Counted from the first letter of the stretch, positions 31,618 to 40,257 are shown. The stretch is DNA of 44,519 nt from JBGTFE01 sp041747435 (GCA_041747435.1 JBGTFE010000095.1:1-44519); one strand, 5' to 3'. Program-made: numbers and translations. Notes: generated from the sequence alone by a model not told the origin.

Positions 31618-31646
31618 TTGCTAAACCTTGAGATATTTGTTATAAA
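31618..31646 (+). promoter_or_regulatory. Promoter of rpmB
   Basis: TTGCTA (31618-31623) and TATAAA (31641-31646) are 17 nt apart in the divergent spacer before rpmB. A start near 31653 would give a leader of about 60 nt and excludes the upstream in-frame codon at 31649. Confidence 0.5.
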
Positions 31647-31714
31647 TCTTGTTTTTGAGTTTGCGCGGCAAACTCTTTTTTCCACCTCGTTTTTATTTTG
31701 GAGGCTCAATAATT

Positions 31715-31909
31715 ATGGCAAAACGATGCGATGTCTGCGGAAAAGGTCCGCAATTCGGAAACAATGTTTCACATGCTAACAACAAAACTCGCCGTCGCTT
31801 TAATCCGAATTTGCAATCGATTCGCGTTCAACTGCCTGCCGGCGGAAACGGGCGAATGAAAGTTTGCACTCGCTGCATTAAATCCGGCAAAATTGTCAAA
31901 GCTGTGTAA
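31715..31909 (+). CDS. rpmB: Ribosomal protein bL28, zinc-binding form
   Basis: This 64-residue L28 begins MAKRCDVCGKGPQFGNNVSH and contains NNKTRRRFNPNLQ. CDVC near the start and CTRC near the end are the two cysteine pairs of the zinc-binding (C+) form. ATG 31715 follows GGAGG (31700-31704) and gives the normal length. It is a single-gene unit with its own promoter and terminator. Confidence 0.96.
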   Translation: MAKRCDVCGKGPQFGNNVSHANNKTRRRFNPNLQSIRVQLPAGGNGRMKVCTRCIKSGKIVKAV

Positions 31910-31938
31910 ATCTTTGAGATTTAACCTGTTACTTAAGT

Positions 31939-31979
31939 TGCCAGGCGTGAGAATATTTTCACGTTTGGCATTTTCTTTT
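31939..31979 (+). terminator. Terminator of rpmB
   Basis: TGCCA and TGGCA with the inner CGTGA/TCACG form a stem of about 12 bp with a small internal mismatch. TTTTCTTTT follows. It lies 30 nt past the rpmB stop and ends 11 nt before the RidA stop on the other strand. Confidence 0.8.
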
Positions 31980-31989
31980 GCTCCCGATC

Positions 31990-32373
31990 TCAAAGGACGG
32001 CGATGCAGTCGATCTCAACCTTCGCATCTTTTGGCAGCCTCGCCGCCTGAACTGTCGCGCGCGCGGGCTTGTTTTCATTGAAATATCTCGCATAAATTTC
32101 GTTCATCGCTGCGAAATCATTCATATCAGCCAAAAAAACTGTCGTTTTCACGACATTGTCTAAACTCGTTCCAGCCGCTCTCAAAACTGCATTTAAATTT
32201 CGCAACACTTGTTCGGTTTGCTCGCCGACTTCGCCGGAAACAAAATCGCCCGTTTGCGGATCGATCGGAATTTGTCCCGAACAAAAAACCAGATTATCCG
32301 TTTTCACCGCCTGCGAATACGGTCCGATCGCGCCGGGCGCATTTTCCGTTGAAATTATTTCTTTTGTCGCCAT
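31990..32373 (-). CDS. ridA: RidA family enamine/imine deaminase
   Basis: The 127-residue protein is RidA-like: IISTENAPGAIGPYSQAVK, LVFCSGQIPIDPQTGDFV, VGEQTEQVLRNLNAVL, and the end ARATVQAARLPKDAKVEIDC with the substrate-binding arginine in the usual position. RidA trimers hydrolyse reactive 2-aminoacrylate and related imines made by PLP enzymes. ATG 32373 gives the normal length. The upstream in-frame codons (reading MIWNLESGIWN) are GGAATNT repeat sequence and are not likely to be translated. It lies downstream of spoT on the same strand, with the repeat hairpin between them. Confidence 0.94.
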   Translation of the reverse strand: MATKEIISTENAPGAIGPYSQAVKTDNLVFCSGQIPIDPQTGDFVSGEVGEQTEQVLRNLNAVLRAAGTSLDNVVKTTVFLADMNDFAAMNEIYARYFNENKPARATVQAARLPKDAKVEIDCIAVL

Positions 32374-32427
32374 TATTTGCCTTTTATTATTCAAGCAAAA
32401 GGCGAATTTTAACAGATTGGAAGCGAT

Positions 32428-32510
32428 ATTCCAAATTCCAGATTCCAAATTCCAAATCAAAACCCTTCACAATAGCGAATTTGGAATCTGGAATTTGGAA
32501 TTTGGAATTT
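32428..32510. repeat. Perfect 25-bp inverted GGAATNT repeat between spoT and ridA
   Basis: The arm 32428-32452 is the exact reverse complement of 32477-32501, with a 24-nt loop. The right side continues as GGAATCT (32483-32489) and three GGAATTT units (32490-32510) in exact 7-nt register. It begins 2 nt past the spoT stop codon on the minus strand. It is the best preserved member of the family in this window. Confidence 0.9.
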
Positions 32511-32511
32511 T

Positions 32512-34719
32512 TCAGGCGTTTACTCTTTCGACGTCGATAACACCGGGAACGTGTTCGATCGAGCTGATAACCTTATCAAGGTGTTTTTTATCGAAGACTT
32601 CGACGGTAACTTCAATCATTCCAATATCTTCGCGAGAAACTTCGGCGTGCGCGTCGCGAATTCCGGTTTTTATCTCGGCGATGGCGTTGGTTATTCCGGC
32701 GAGCATTCCCGTTCTGTTTTCGGTCGTCGCCAACAGGCGAACCGACTGAATTTCATTCTTATCGGTTTTTGCCCATTCGACTTCTACAATACGTTCTTTA
32801 TTTACCAGCAGTTGCGCGACGTTGGTGCATCGTTTATTGTGCACGACGATGCCTTTTCCAAGCGAAATATAACCGATGATCTTTTCCCCGCGAAGAGGAT
32901 TACAGCATTGCGCGCGCGTCGTCAGCAGATTGTCTACGCCTTTAACAACGATCGAATCTTCGCCCAAGCCGATAAATTTTTTGACGGCTTTGACGCCAGT
33001 TTGCAGCCGCGTTACGGTTTTTTTATCGGGATCGAGCTCGGAAAATTTTTCAGCGCCAAGGAATTTTCCCAAAACATTTCGCGGCAGAGTTTTTCCGTAG
33101 CCGATCGAAGCAAGCAGATCGTCAGGTCTGCCAAGTCCGTATTCATTGGCAATGCGCTTCATCTCAGCTTCATTGCTGAGCAGTTTTTTCGGCGAAAGGC
33201 GGAACTTTTCGGCTTCCTTTTCGAGGAGTTTGCGCCCGATATCGATGGATTCGGTTCGCTGCTGTTCGGAGATCCAATGTCGGATCCGGCTTCTGGCGCG
33301 CGCTGTTACGACATGACCAAGCCAATCGCCGGAAGGTTTCGAGTTTGGCGTCGTTAGGATTTCAACCACGTCTCCGTTTTGCAGCTCGCTCCGAAGCGGT
33401 ACGATCCGACCGTTGATCTTCGCGCCGGTGCAGGTGTCGCCGACCTCGGAATGGATCGCGTAAGCGAAATCGATCGGGGTCGAGCCGCGCGGAAGCTGAA
33501 TTACCTTGCCCCTTGGTGTAAAGGCGTAAACGTCTTTGGGATAAAGGTCGAGTTTTAGCGATTCGATAAAATCCTCGGAATCTTCGTTATCTTCGGTGTT
33601 CTCGACCAAGGGTAAAAGAAGTTTCTCCACGGTTTTGCGAAGCTCGTCCAAACTTGCGTCTTCTTCCTGCTTTCCTAACTTTCGCTCCTTATATTTCCAA
33701 TGTGCCGCGACTCCTTCCTCGGCGATCTGGTGCATTTCTTCGGTGCGAATCTGGACTTCGAACGATTGCCCGCTATCGCCGATGACAGAAGTATGGAGCG
33801 ATTGGTACAAGTTGTCGCGCGGAATGGCGATCCAATCCTTAAAGCGTTCGGGCACGGGCGTCCAAATATCGTGGACGACGCTTAGCGCGAGATAACAGTT
33901 TTTCCGGTCATTTTCGGTGATTATCCGCGCTGCGATCAAATCGTAAACGCGTTCGATCGAGATCTTTTGTTTTTTCAGCTTTTTCCAGAGCGAATAGAGA
34001 CGCTTCACGCGACCTTCGATCTTTACAAACGGGACTTCATTTGCGATCAATTTGTCATTAATGATCTTTTGAATTTTTTCTAGCGCGGCTTCAAGTTCGG
34101 GACGTCGTGCGTCCACTTCTTTGGAAAGTCTTTTATATTCGTCCGCGTACAGATTTTGAAACGCCAGATCTTCCAATTCGCTGCGAATCTTTCCCATTCC
34201 GAGGCGATGCGCGATCGGTGCATAAATATCCAGGGTTTCCTGCGAAATGCGGGCGCGTTTTTCCGGCTTGAGAAACTGCATCGTCCGCATATTATGAAGT
34301 CGGTCGGCGAGCTTAATAAGAACAACACGAACATCGGTCGTCATCGCAAGCACCATTTTGCGGACGTTTTCGGCTTGCTGTTTTTCTTTTGAAAGGTCGC
34401 TTATGTGAGCGATCTTGGTTAAACCGTCAACAAGTTTGGTGATCTCATCTCCAAAATAATCACGCAATGTGTCCAAATCGACTAACGTATCTTCCACTAC
34501 ATCGTGAAGAAGCCCGGTCGAAACGCTGGTTTCGTCGAGACGCATTTCCGCAAGAATATCCGCAACTTCCAGCGGGTGAACGAGATACGGTTCGCCCGAC
34601 GCGCGCTTTTGTCCGCTGTGATATTTCGCGGAAAAAAGGTATGCGCGGCGGATCATATCGATATCCGGTTCCGGTCGGTTTCTTTCTACCTTTTCTATTA
34701 TGTCTTCGATACGGATCAT
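32512..34719 (-). CDS. spoT: Bifunctional (p)ppGpp synthetase/hydrolase (RelA/SpoT homologue)
   Basis: The 735-residue Rsh protein has an HD hydrolase domain with intact H72-D73 and E76-D77 (LLHDVVEDT). The synthetase domain carries EGRVKRLYSLWKKLKKQK, YDLIAARII and DWIAIPRDNLYQSLHTSV. It is followed by a TGS domain (VYAFTPRGKVIQLPRGSTPIDFAYAIHSEVGD in parts), a zinc/RIS segment (TTRAQCCNPLRGEKIIGY) and a C-terminal ACT domain (RLLATTENRTGMLAGITNAI). Both catalytic sites look active, so it likely makes and degrades the stringent-response alarmone. The length fits long Rsh enzymes. It is transcribed from its own upstream region, with a terminator hairpin before it. Confidence 0.96.
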   Translation of the reverse strand: MIRIEDIIEKVERNRPEPDIDMIRRAYLFSAKYHSGQKRASGEPYLVHPLEVADILAEMRLDETSVSTGLLHDVVEDTLVDLDTLRDYFGDEITKLVDGLTKIAHISDLSKEKQQAENVRKMVLAMTTDVRVVLIKLADRLHNMRTMQFLKPEKRARISQETLDIYAPIAHRLGMGKIRSELEDLAFQNLYADEYKRLSKEVDARRPELEAALEKIQKIINDKLIANEVPFVKIEGRVKRLYSLWKKLKKQKISIERVYDLIAARIITENDRKNCYLALSVVHDIWTPVPERFKDWIAIPRDNLYQSLHTSVIGDSGQSFEVQIRTEEMHQIAEEGVAAHWKYKERKLGKQEEDASLDELRKTVEKLLLPLVENTEDNEDSEDFIESLKLDLYPKDVYAFTPRGKVIQLPRGSTPIDFAYAIHSEVGDTCTGAKINGRIVPLRSELQNGDVVEILTTPNSKPSGDWLGHVVTARARSRIRHWISEQQRTESIDIGRKLLEKEAEKFRLSPKKLLSNEAEMKRIANEYGLGRPDDLLASIGYGKTLPRNVLGKFLGAEKFSELDPDKKTVTRLQTGVKAVKKFIGLGEDSIVVKGVDNLLTTRAQCCNPLRGEKIIGYISLGKGIVVHNKRCTNVAQLLVNKERIVEVEWAKTDKNEIQSVRLLATTENRTGMLAGITNAIAEIKTGIRDAHAEVSREDIGMIEVTVEVFDKKHLDKVISSIEHVPGVIDVERVNA

Positions 34720-34724
34720 AAAAA

Positions 34725-34765
34725 TTAAAGGCGATGCCCAATTTTATTGTAATTGAGCATCACCT
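34725..34765 (-). terminator. Terminator between the TPR lipoprotein gene and spoT
   Basis: AAAGGCGATGCCCAATT (34725-34741) pairs with AATTGAGCATCACCTTT (34749-34765) with two mismatches. A T-rich run follows on the minus strand just before the spoT start. It ends transcription from the TPR lipoprotein gene. Confidence 0.75.
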
Positions 34766-34789
34766 TTTATAAAAGCTAATTGAAGGAAT

Positions 34790-36046
34790 TTACTTATTCG
34801 CGGCTTCGGCTTCCGCCTTTTTCCTGGCTTCTTCCTCGTCCTGTTTTCGTTTCTTTTCCGCCGCAAGTTCCGTGAACTTCTCTTTTGCCGCTTGTGCTTC
34901 TTTCTTTAGGGCGTCGCGATCAGCCGCCCTGCCTTCCATATCGGCAATTCGCATTTTTTGCACTAAGAGATTTGCCTTATACGACCAAGTAGAATCCGAT
35001 TCAACCTTTGCCTCGTCGTTTAATTTAAGCGCGCGATCGATCTGATTCATCCCATCTTCAGTGCACTTTTTGAGTTTTTCGAACTCCTCAGGGCTCTCGG
35101 GTTTCACAAACTGATAAGCACCCCCGGATTCCTTTTTAACCGCCGGAGTATCTGAAATTTCGTTTGCGCAGCTATAGTTTCGGGCAGCCAGCGAAGTCAA
35201 CGCCTCAGCGCGCTGTTCAGGAGGAACATTCGGATTATCTGCGCGCGCGTTAACCCAACCGAGCCATTCCTCATTCTTGCCGAGATTTTCATACAAATTG
35301 GCGACCGCCTTGAACGAGGCATTATCGTCGATCTTCGTTTCCAGAACTTTTTTATATCCCTCGATCGCGTCTTCAGCTTTTGGTTTCTTTGAAATATCGT
35401 CCGGGTAGGCGTCTTCTAACAAAAGACGATTCAACCGTGTATTCGCTTCGCCCGTAGGATTGGTCGCCATGAGATTTTTAGTAAAATCGGATAATTTTAC
35501 ATTCGCAAACCGAGCTTCATCATAGATCGAAGGTCCCATGAGCACTTTATTCAAATCGGTCGTTAGCGCGCTCAAAAATTTCTTTAGCAGGTCATCTTTT
35601 TTCTTGTTTCCTTCCATATCGGAGCTGGATGGACTCATAGACATAAATTCGTCGAAGACCGGAAGTGTTTCGGGCGATAACTGACTATTTAGAAACTGCG
35701 AAAGCGGATCCTTTTGAGCCTTAATCTTTTTTGCTAAGCCGAGCCGGTATTCTCCCAGAAATTCACTTTCGCTAAACGTAAATCCGCGATTTGCCACAAA
35801 TTGCGAATGAATGGTACGCGCCAAGAAAAGCTGTGCTGTTCTGCCTTCCTCGGTTTCGCCCTTCGGATCTCGCTCAACCGCCAGGCGAAAAAGATCCTCG
35901 GCTTCTTTGAATTTTTTGTCCTTGTAGGCTTTGGCGCCGTCAACCAGGTTTTTTCGCGCAATAATGCGATTGTAGGACGCGCAGCTGGCGCCAACTAGAA
36001 CTGATAATGAAATTACGATTAATATCCCTGCACGAGAGATTCTCAT
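34790..36046 (-). CDS. TPR-like lipoprotein linked to the ExbB/ExbD/TonB cluster
   Basis: This 418-residue protein has a lipoprotein signal (ILIVISLSVLVGAS, then C22). Helical repeats of TPR type follow, for example NLVDGAKAYKDKKFKEAEDLF, EDAIEGYKKVLETKIDDNAS and FKAVANLYENLGKNEEWLGW. The C terminus is a charged coiled coil rich in K, E, A and R. It lies 68 nt past the last ExbD gene on the same strand and is likely part of that unit. It may act as a periplasmic or outer-membrane partner of the energy-transducing complex, which is inference from context. No enzymatic motif was seen. Confidence 0.75.
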   Translation of the reverse strand: MRISRAGILIVISLSVLVGASCASYNRIIARKNLVDGAKAYKDKKFKEAEDLFRLAVERDPKGETEEGRTAQLFLARTIHSQFVANRGFTFSESEFLGEYRLGLAKKIKAQKDPLSQFLNSQLSPETLPVFDEFMSMSPSSSDMEGNKKKDDLLKKFLSALTTDLNKVLMGPSIYDEARFANVKLSDFTKNLMATNPTGEANTRLNRLLLEDAYPDDISKKPKAEDAIEGYKKVLETKIDDNASFKAVANLYENLGKNEEWLGWVNARADNPNVPPEQRAEALTSLAARNYSCANEISDTPAVKKESGGAYQFVKPESPEEFEKLKKCTEDGMNQIDRALKLNDEAKVESDSTWSYKANLLVQKMRIADMEGRAADRDALKKEAQAAKEKFTELAAEKKRKQDEEEARKKAEAEAANK

Positions 36047-36114
36047 GTTTCGACTCCATTTATGGCTTAAAATAACAAGTTCATTTATCCGTGACGTTAT
36101 ATTTTAAGCCGAAT

Positions 36115-36591
36115 TTATTCCGGTAAATCATCTATCTGCAGTCCGATGGGATCGGCTTGCGCAATTTTAACCGCATCAATTACTTTAACCACTTCGCCGT
36201 AGTTGAGAGACTTTGGCGCTTTGATAAAAACGGTTTTTTCAAGCTCGTTCGTACCCTCGCGAATTACGCCGTTGTTCGCGCGATCTTTGAAGATCTCCGT
36301 AAGTCTACTTGTTAAAAGACTTGCATCGGATGTGGTTCCGGCGTCTTCGTTGTTCAAAGTCACTTTTTTATCGATTCCGTTAACGGAAACCACCAAAGTC
36401 AACGGATTCGGTTTTGCAACCGTCTTGTCCTCAGGCTTCGGCTCCGCAGGAACCTGCGCCTTGAACCGACTCGGCTTTGACGGCGCAATGATCATAAAGA
36501 TGATCAAAAGCACCAGCAAAACGTCAATCAACGGCGTTACATTGATATTTGGTACCGCTCCTCCGGAAGAGCTGCCTCCTGACATTCCCAT
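36115..36591 (-). CDS. exbD: ExbD/TolR biopolymer transport protein (second)
   Basis: The 158-residue protein has the ExbD start PNINVTPLIDVLLVLLIIFMIIAPSK, with the membrane aspartate (D in PLIDVLL) that carries protons. The periplasmic domain is VSVNGIDKKVTL to NYGEVVKVIDAVKIAQAD. It has a short Gly/Ser-rich cytoplasmic start (GMSGGSSSGG). GAGGAG-type sequence lies before the ATG. It works with ExbB/TolQ to harvest proton motive force. Confidence 0.92.
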   Translation of the reverse strand: MGMSGGSSSGGAVPNINVTPLIDVLLVLLIIFMIIAPSKPSRFKAQVPAEPKPEDKTVAKPNPLTLVVSVNGIDKKVTLNNEDAGTTSDASLLTSRLTEIFKDRANNGVIREGTNELEKTVFIKAPKSLNYGEVVKVIDAVKIAQADPIGLQIDDLPE

Positions 36592-36641
36592 AATTCTCTC
36601 TCCTCAGCCTAAAACATTTGTCTTAGATCGGGACTGCGGTT

Positions 36642-37079
36642 TTATTTCGGCAGTCCTTTTTTCCTATCGGCGATCAAACCTATTTTGTCGACGTCTTGTT
36701 TGCGGATCATATCGATCGCTTTAACAACCGTTCCGTATTCGACATCCACGTCGCTCTTGATATAAACGATACGCTTATCGGGGGTTCGGTCCTTCATTTT
36801 AGCTTCGATCTTCCTACCTAGTTCTTCCAAAGGATACGGATCTTTGCCGATGTAAAAGTTATTGTTATCAGGAATTGCGATAACGACCGAGGTGTCTTTC
36901 GTAATCTCCTGATCTTCTTCGGGGCTTATCATTTCGCGAGGGATGTCCACGGAAACGCCTTGCTGCAGGAGCGGTGTCACGATCATAAAAATGATCAGCA
37001 AAACCAACATTACATCGACCATCGGAGTTACGTTTATCTCCGAGTTATATTCATCGGTTCCACCGACTTGCATTGCCAT
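36642..37079 (-). CDS. exbD: ExbD/TolR biopolymer transport protein (first)
   Basis: The 145-residue paralogue has SEINVTPMVDVMLVLLIIFMIVTPLL, again with the key membrane Asp, and the periplasmic part NNNFYIGKDPYPLEELGRKI to VDVEYGTVVKAIDMIRKQDV. It follows exbB by 40 nt and precedes the second exbD by 50 nt. Two different ExbDs with one ExbB occur in many Acidobacteriota and deltaproteobacterial clusters and may form a mixed dimer. Confidence 0.93.
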   Translation of the reverse strand: MAMQVGGTDEYNSEINVTPMVDVMLVLLIIFMIVTPLLQQGVSVDIPREMISPEEDQEITKDTSVVIAIPDNNNFYIGKDPYPLEELGRKIEAKMKDRTPDKRIVYIKSDVDVEYGTVVKAIDMIRKQDVDKIGLIADRKKGLPK

Positions 37080-37119
37080 AGCCTTTATTCTCCGTTTTCA
37101 AAATCCTTGCGCCCGCGAA

Positions 37120-37863
37120 TTAGCCTTGCAGCCGTTTCGAACGCTGTTTGATGAAATAATCCACTAATTCAGATGCGGAATTTTCCATCTCGACGCCAAA
37201 GCTCGTAACTTTATTCGTAAACCAGTTGAAAAGCCAAACCGCCGGCACCGCAACCAAAATACCGAACGCGGTAGCGATCAATGCTTCGGCGATAGCGCCG
37301 CCGACCGTTCCGATACCTGCCGCGCCTTCAGCCGCTTTTAACGCCTGAAACGCGCCGATGATACCGACGACCGTTCCGAACAACCCGACGAACGGCGCCG
37401 TCGAGCCAACCGTTGCGAGTCCGGCAAGCCCACGCTTCAATTCTGCCGTTTTGACCGCAATTGCTCGCTCCAAAGCGCGTTTTGAAGCTTCCATTTCGTC
37501 CGCCGAAATATCGGTATTGCCTTGATGCGCCGCAAATTCCTTTAATCCCGACGAAACGACCATCGCCAAGTGCGAATCTTTATGCTTGTCGCTGATGTTG
37601 ATAGCTTCATCAATATTGCTGTTTTTCAAAGCCTGCGCCACTTTCGGCGCATATTGCCGCGATTGTGCCTTGGCTTTGTTATAGGTCAGCCAACGTTCGA
37701 TCCCCACGGCGATCAGATACACCGATTGCAGCAAAAGGACAACAATAACACCAACGCCCGCCCACGTTAAGCTTCTCCAAATTTCATACGGGCTGAACAT
37801 TGATGTTTGAGCACCTTCGGCAAACATTAAGAAAAAGCCCAAAAGGCTAACTAAAAAAGTCAT
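37120..37863 (-). CDS. exbB: ExbB/TolQ biopolymer transport protein
   Basis: The 247-residue protein has three hydrophobic regions: IWRSLTWAGVGVIVVLLLQS, then after a cytoplasmic helical part STAPFVGLFGTVVGIIGAFQ, and IAEALIATAFGILVAVPAVW. These are the ExbB/TolQ/MotA hallmarks that form the proton channel with ExbD. ATG 37863 is fixed by GGAGG (37871-37875). The in-frame codon at 37935 lies in the 3' arm of an inverted repeat. A further hydrophobic stretch at the very N terminus may be a signal or first span. It heads exbB-exbD-exbD. Confidence 0.95.
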   Translation of the reverse strand: MTFLVSLLGFFLMFAEGAQTSMFSPYEIWRSLTWAGVGVIVVLLLQSVYLIAVGIERWLTYNKAKAQSRQYAPKVAQALKNSNIDEAINISDKHKDSHLAMVVSSGLKEFAAHQGNTDISADEMEASKRALERAIAVKTAELKRGLAGLATVGSTAPFVGLFGTVVGIIGAFQALKAAEGAAGIGTVGGAIAEALIATAFGILVAVPAVWLFNWFTNKVTSFGVEMENSASELVDYFIKQRSKRLQG

Positions 37864-37916
37864 GATTTTTCCTCCAAAGAAATCAAAAAAAATTAAATAT
37901 GATTGCAGATTAAATT

Positions 37917-37955
37917 TTTGACCGTGAGAAGTCAATCTTGCTTCTCACGGTCAAA
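37917..37955. other. Perfect 15-bp inverted repeat between tonB and exbB
   Basis: The arm 37917-37931 (TTTGACCGTGAGAAG) is the exact reverse complement of 37941-37955, with a 9-nt loop. On the minus strand, the direction of both genes, no proper T run follows, so it is not a good intrinsic terminator. It lies 9 nt past the tonB stop and about 40 nt before the exbB ribosome-binding site. An mRNA-stabilising or processing hairpin is a reasonable guess. Confidence 0.85.
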
Positions 37956-37964
37956 CCATTTTTA

Positions 37965-38774
37965 TTACGGACTGACGAAATTATAAATTATTACGCCGGT
38001 AACCTTAACGGGTTGTCCGGACAGCGTCGTCGGACTAAACTTTGAAGAGCGCGCGGCGGATTCGGCTGCACTGCGCAAAAGCGGGTGACCGCTTACCGCA
38101 TTCGCCGAAATCACGCTTCCCGTTTCACTGATCGTAACCTGAACGTTAACCGCGCCCGACGCACGAACGGCGCGCGCCGCTTGCGGATAAGATGGTTTGA
38201 CCAGATTAGTCGCCTTACTGTTAACAACGCCGCCCGAAACAACCTTCGGAATCGGTTTCGGCGTCGGCGGCGCGGTTAATGTCGGCGCATCGTCGTCCGG
38301 TTTTTGTGTATTGTCGGTCGCCCCGATTCCCTGCGTTTTGGTGATCATTTGTTCATTTGGATCGATCATCGGTCGATTCGTATTTGAATCCGAATCACTC
38401 TGAACGGTCGGGATATTCAATCGGCGAGGCGGAATCTTAAGTACCTCAGCACTAATTTTATCCGGAATTTTCGGAGATTCCATGATATTTTGGATGACTT
38501 CTTTCCGGGTGTCGACATTTTGTTCGACTTTTGTTGGTTTTTCGGGTTCCACCTTCGGAGCCTCTTCCGTAACCGGAACCGGCGCCACGAGCGCCGTCAA
38601 TTCCAAATCTCCGCCCATTCCTTCTTTTAGGTACGCGGCGAACAATTTACCCAAATCCCACAAAATTCCGGCGGCGACCACCGCGATCATAACACCAAGA
38701 ATAATGGTTAAAATGCCAGCCTTTCTTGTGTTTTCCTTTGCGTTATCTTTTGATTCAACCAATTGATCTAACAT
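37965..38774 (-). CDS. tonB: TonB energy transducer
   Basis: The 269-residue protein has a short cytoplasmic start, one membrane span (AGILTIILGVMIAVVAAGIL), a Pro/Glu/Lys-rich periplasmic linker and a C-terminal TonB domain (PSYPQAARAVRASGAVNVQV, SGHPLLRSAAESAARSSKFSP). TonB carries energy from ExbB/ExbD to outer-membrane receptors. The beta-barrel protein at 5392-8427 is one possible client, though its TonB box was not identified. GGGAGGAAG lies just before the ATG. It precedes exbB, with the inverted repeat between them. Confidence 0.92.
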   Translation of the reverse strand: MLDQLVESKDNAKENTRKAGILTIILGVMIAVVAAGILWDLGKLFAAYLKEGMGGDLELTALVAPVPVTEEAPKVEPEKPTKVEQNVDTRKEVIQNIMESPKIPDKISAEVLKIPPRRLNIPTVQSDSDSNTNRPMIDPNEQMITKTQGIGATDNTQKPDDDAPTLTAPPTPKPIPKVVSGGVVNSKATNLVKPSYPQAARAVRASGAVNVQVTISETGSVISANAVSGHPLLRSAAESAARSSKFSPTTLSGQPVKVTGVIIYNFVSP

Positions 38775-39192
38775 TTTTACTTCCTCCCTTCTTTACGGTG
38801 CCGATTGGGTCAAGGGCTGCGAAACGTTCTATTACATTCGATGATATTAGCTAAACTTCGCGTTGTCATCATCCCTTCGTGGATGAATTCGCTTATTTCA
38901 ACAAACTTTTTGACACTTGTCTTTGACTTCGGAAAGTGCGGGTTTTGCGGGCGTAACCGGTCTTTTTAACAAAGATTCCGCCGCCTCAGCCGCTGCGTCC
39001 CACAAACGAACAAAAAGCCGAAAACAAGCTATTTAATTGACCAGCAACGTATTGAAGTCTAAAATTTTACTTCGCAAAAGTCAAGAAAGTTTGTTTGATT
39101 TTGGGCGTTTCTCAATTTTTATTTTGATATTAAGGCGCTTTGTCAAAAAAACTTCTCAATTCCAAATCAAAACTCGAAATTTCAAACAATAT
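38775..39192. other. Intergenic stretch of 418 nt between tonB and secF
   Basis: No gene with a supported start or recognisable product was seen on either strand. It holds the tonB ribosome-binding site (38780s), a small hairpin TCATCC/GGATGA (38869-38886), and near its right end a degenerate single arm of the GGAATNT family (about 39155-39188, read as TTCCAAAT-type units), directly behind the secF stop. The tonB promoter should lie here, but no convincing -35/-10 pair was found. Confidence 0.5.
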
Positions 39193-40257
39193 CTATCTTC
39201 CGGACGTCCGGCGCGCGACGGAGCGTCTCGAAGCCGAGGCGAGTTTTTGTTCCGGCTTTGCGGTTTCCGGCTGCGTCATTTTCGCCTGCCCGATCTTTCC
39301 CTGCCACCAGATCGCGATCGGGCTTGCGATTGCGATGGTCGAATAGGTTCCGGTTATCGATCCGACAAAAAGCGCCAGCGAAAATCCGCGCAAAACCTCG
39401 CCGCCGAAGATCACCAGCGCCAATACCGAAAGAAAGACAAGTCCGTTCGTCACGATCGTACGCGACATTGTTTGGTTTATCGAATCGTTCGTCAGTTTAT
39501 AAAGCGATTCGCCGCGATGCAAAGTGAGATTTTCACGAATTCTGTCAAATATAACGATCGAGTCGTTCACCGAAAATCCGACCAGCGTCAAAAGCGCGGC
39601 AAGAACCGTAAGGCTGACTTCCCATTGAAACACCGAGAAAAACGCGAGCGTTACCAAAACATCGTGAAAAACGGCGATCACCGCGCCCGCGGCATACGTC
39701 CAGTCATAGCGAAACGCGATAAAAAGCAAAATTCCGACCAAACCGAGAAGCGTTCCGATAACCGCGCGATTGCGCAATTCCGCGCCCGCGACCGGTCCGA
39801 CGGAATCTGTTCCAACGATCTTGTAACTCGCTTCCGCATCGTCATTAAGCGTCGCCGCGCCTTCGGCTTCCTTTCCAAGCGTGTCGAGACCTTTTTGTAC
39901 AAAACAGCGTCCGGCTTCGTCGATATCGGGACATTCGTCTCGTTTTCCCATGTTGGGAACCTTGATCAAAACTTCGTCCTGCTTATCGGTCGAATCCTGA
40001 ATCACTGATTCCGAGATTCCAACCGATTCCAGAGCCGAACGAATGTCGTCAACCGCGGGCTTTTCTCTGAATTTTACGGTCGCGACAGTACCGCCTTGAA
40101 AATCGACCCCAAGATTAAACGCCTCGGTTCCGCCTTCGGAAAACTGGCGTCCGACTGCCGAAATCAATCCAGCCAAAAGAACAGCAATGGAAACCGCGGT
40201 TAAAATTTTCCGCTTTCCCATCCAATCTACGTGTATTTCTTTAAAAATTTCAAACAT
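39193..40257 (-). CDS. secF: Protein translocase subunit SecF
   Basis: The 354-residue protein has six spans and the SecF signature: LGVDFQGGTVATVKF in the first periplasmic part, GPVAGAELRNRAVIGTLLGL, AGAVIAVFHDVLVTLAFFSV, and VGFSVNDSIVIFDRIRENL with SINQTMSRTIVTNGLV. SecDF uses proton motive force to draw secreted proteins across the membrane. Relative to short SecF proteins it has an insertion in the periplasmic domain bounded by cysteines (RDECPDIDEAGRCFVQKG). Its start codon directly abuts the secD stop. Confidence 0.96.
   Translation of the reverse strand: MFEIFKEIHVDWMGKRKILTAVSIAVLLAGLISAVGRQFSEGGTEAFNLGVDFQGGTVATVKFREKPAVDDIRSALESVGISESVIQDSTDKQDEVLIKVPNMGKRDECPDIDEAGRCFVQKGLDTLGKEAEGAATLNDDAEASYKIVGTDSVGPVAGAELRNRAVIGTLLGLVGILLFIAFRYDWTYAAGAVIAVFHDVLVTLAFFSVFQWEVSLTVLAALLTLVGFSVNDSIVIFDRIRENLTLHRGESLYKLTNDSINQTMSRTIVTNGLVFLSVLALVIFGGEVLRGFSLALFVGSITGTYSTIAIASPIAIWWQGKIGQAKMTQPETAKPEQKLASASRRSVARRTSGR

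Noticed and set aside
32374..32460. N-terminal extension of RidA reading MIWNLESGIWN
   Set aside because: It is repeat sequence upstream of a normal RidA start and would add an unsupported 29 residues.
32428..32510. CRISPR-like array
   Set aside because: The units are 7 nt long, contiguous and inverted, with no spacers and no cas genes.
36631..36662. Terminator-like hairpin on the plus strand near the end of the first exbD
   Set aside because: The stem and T run point along the plus strand, where no gene is present; the sequence lies partly in coding DNA of the minus strand.
39037..40008. Long open frame on the plus strand opposite secF
   Set aside because: It is antisense to a full secF, has no recognisable domain and is Arg/Lys-rich in the way shadow frames of this genome are.
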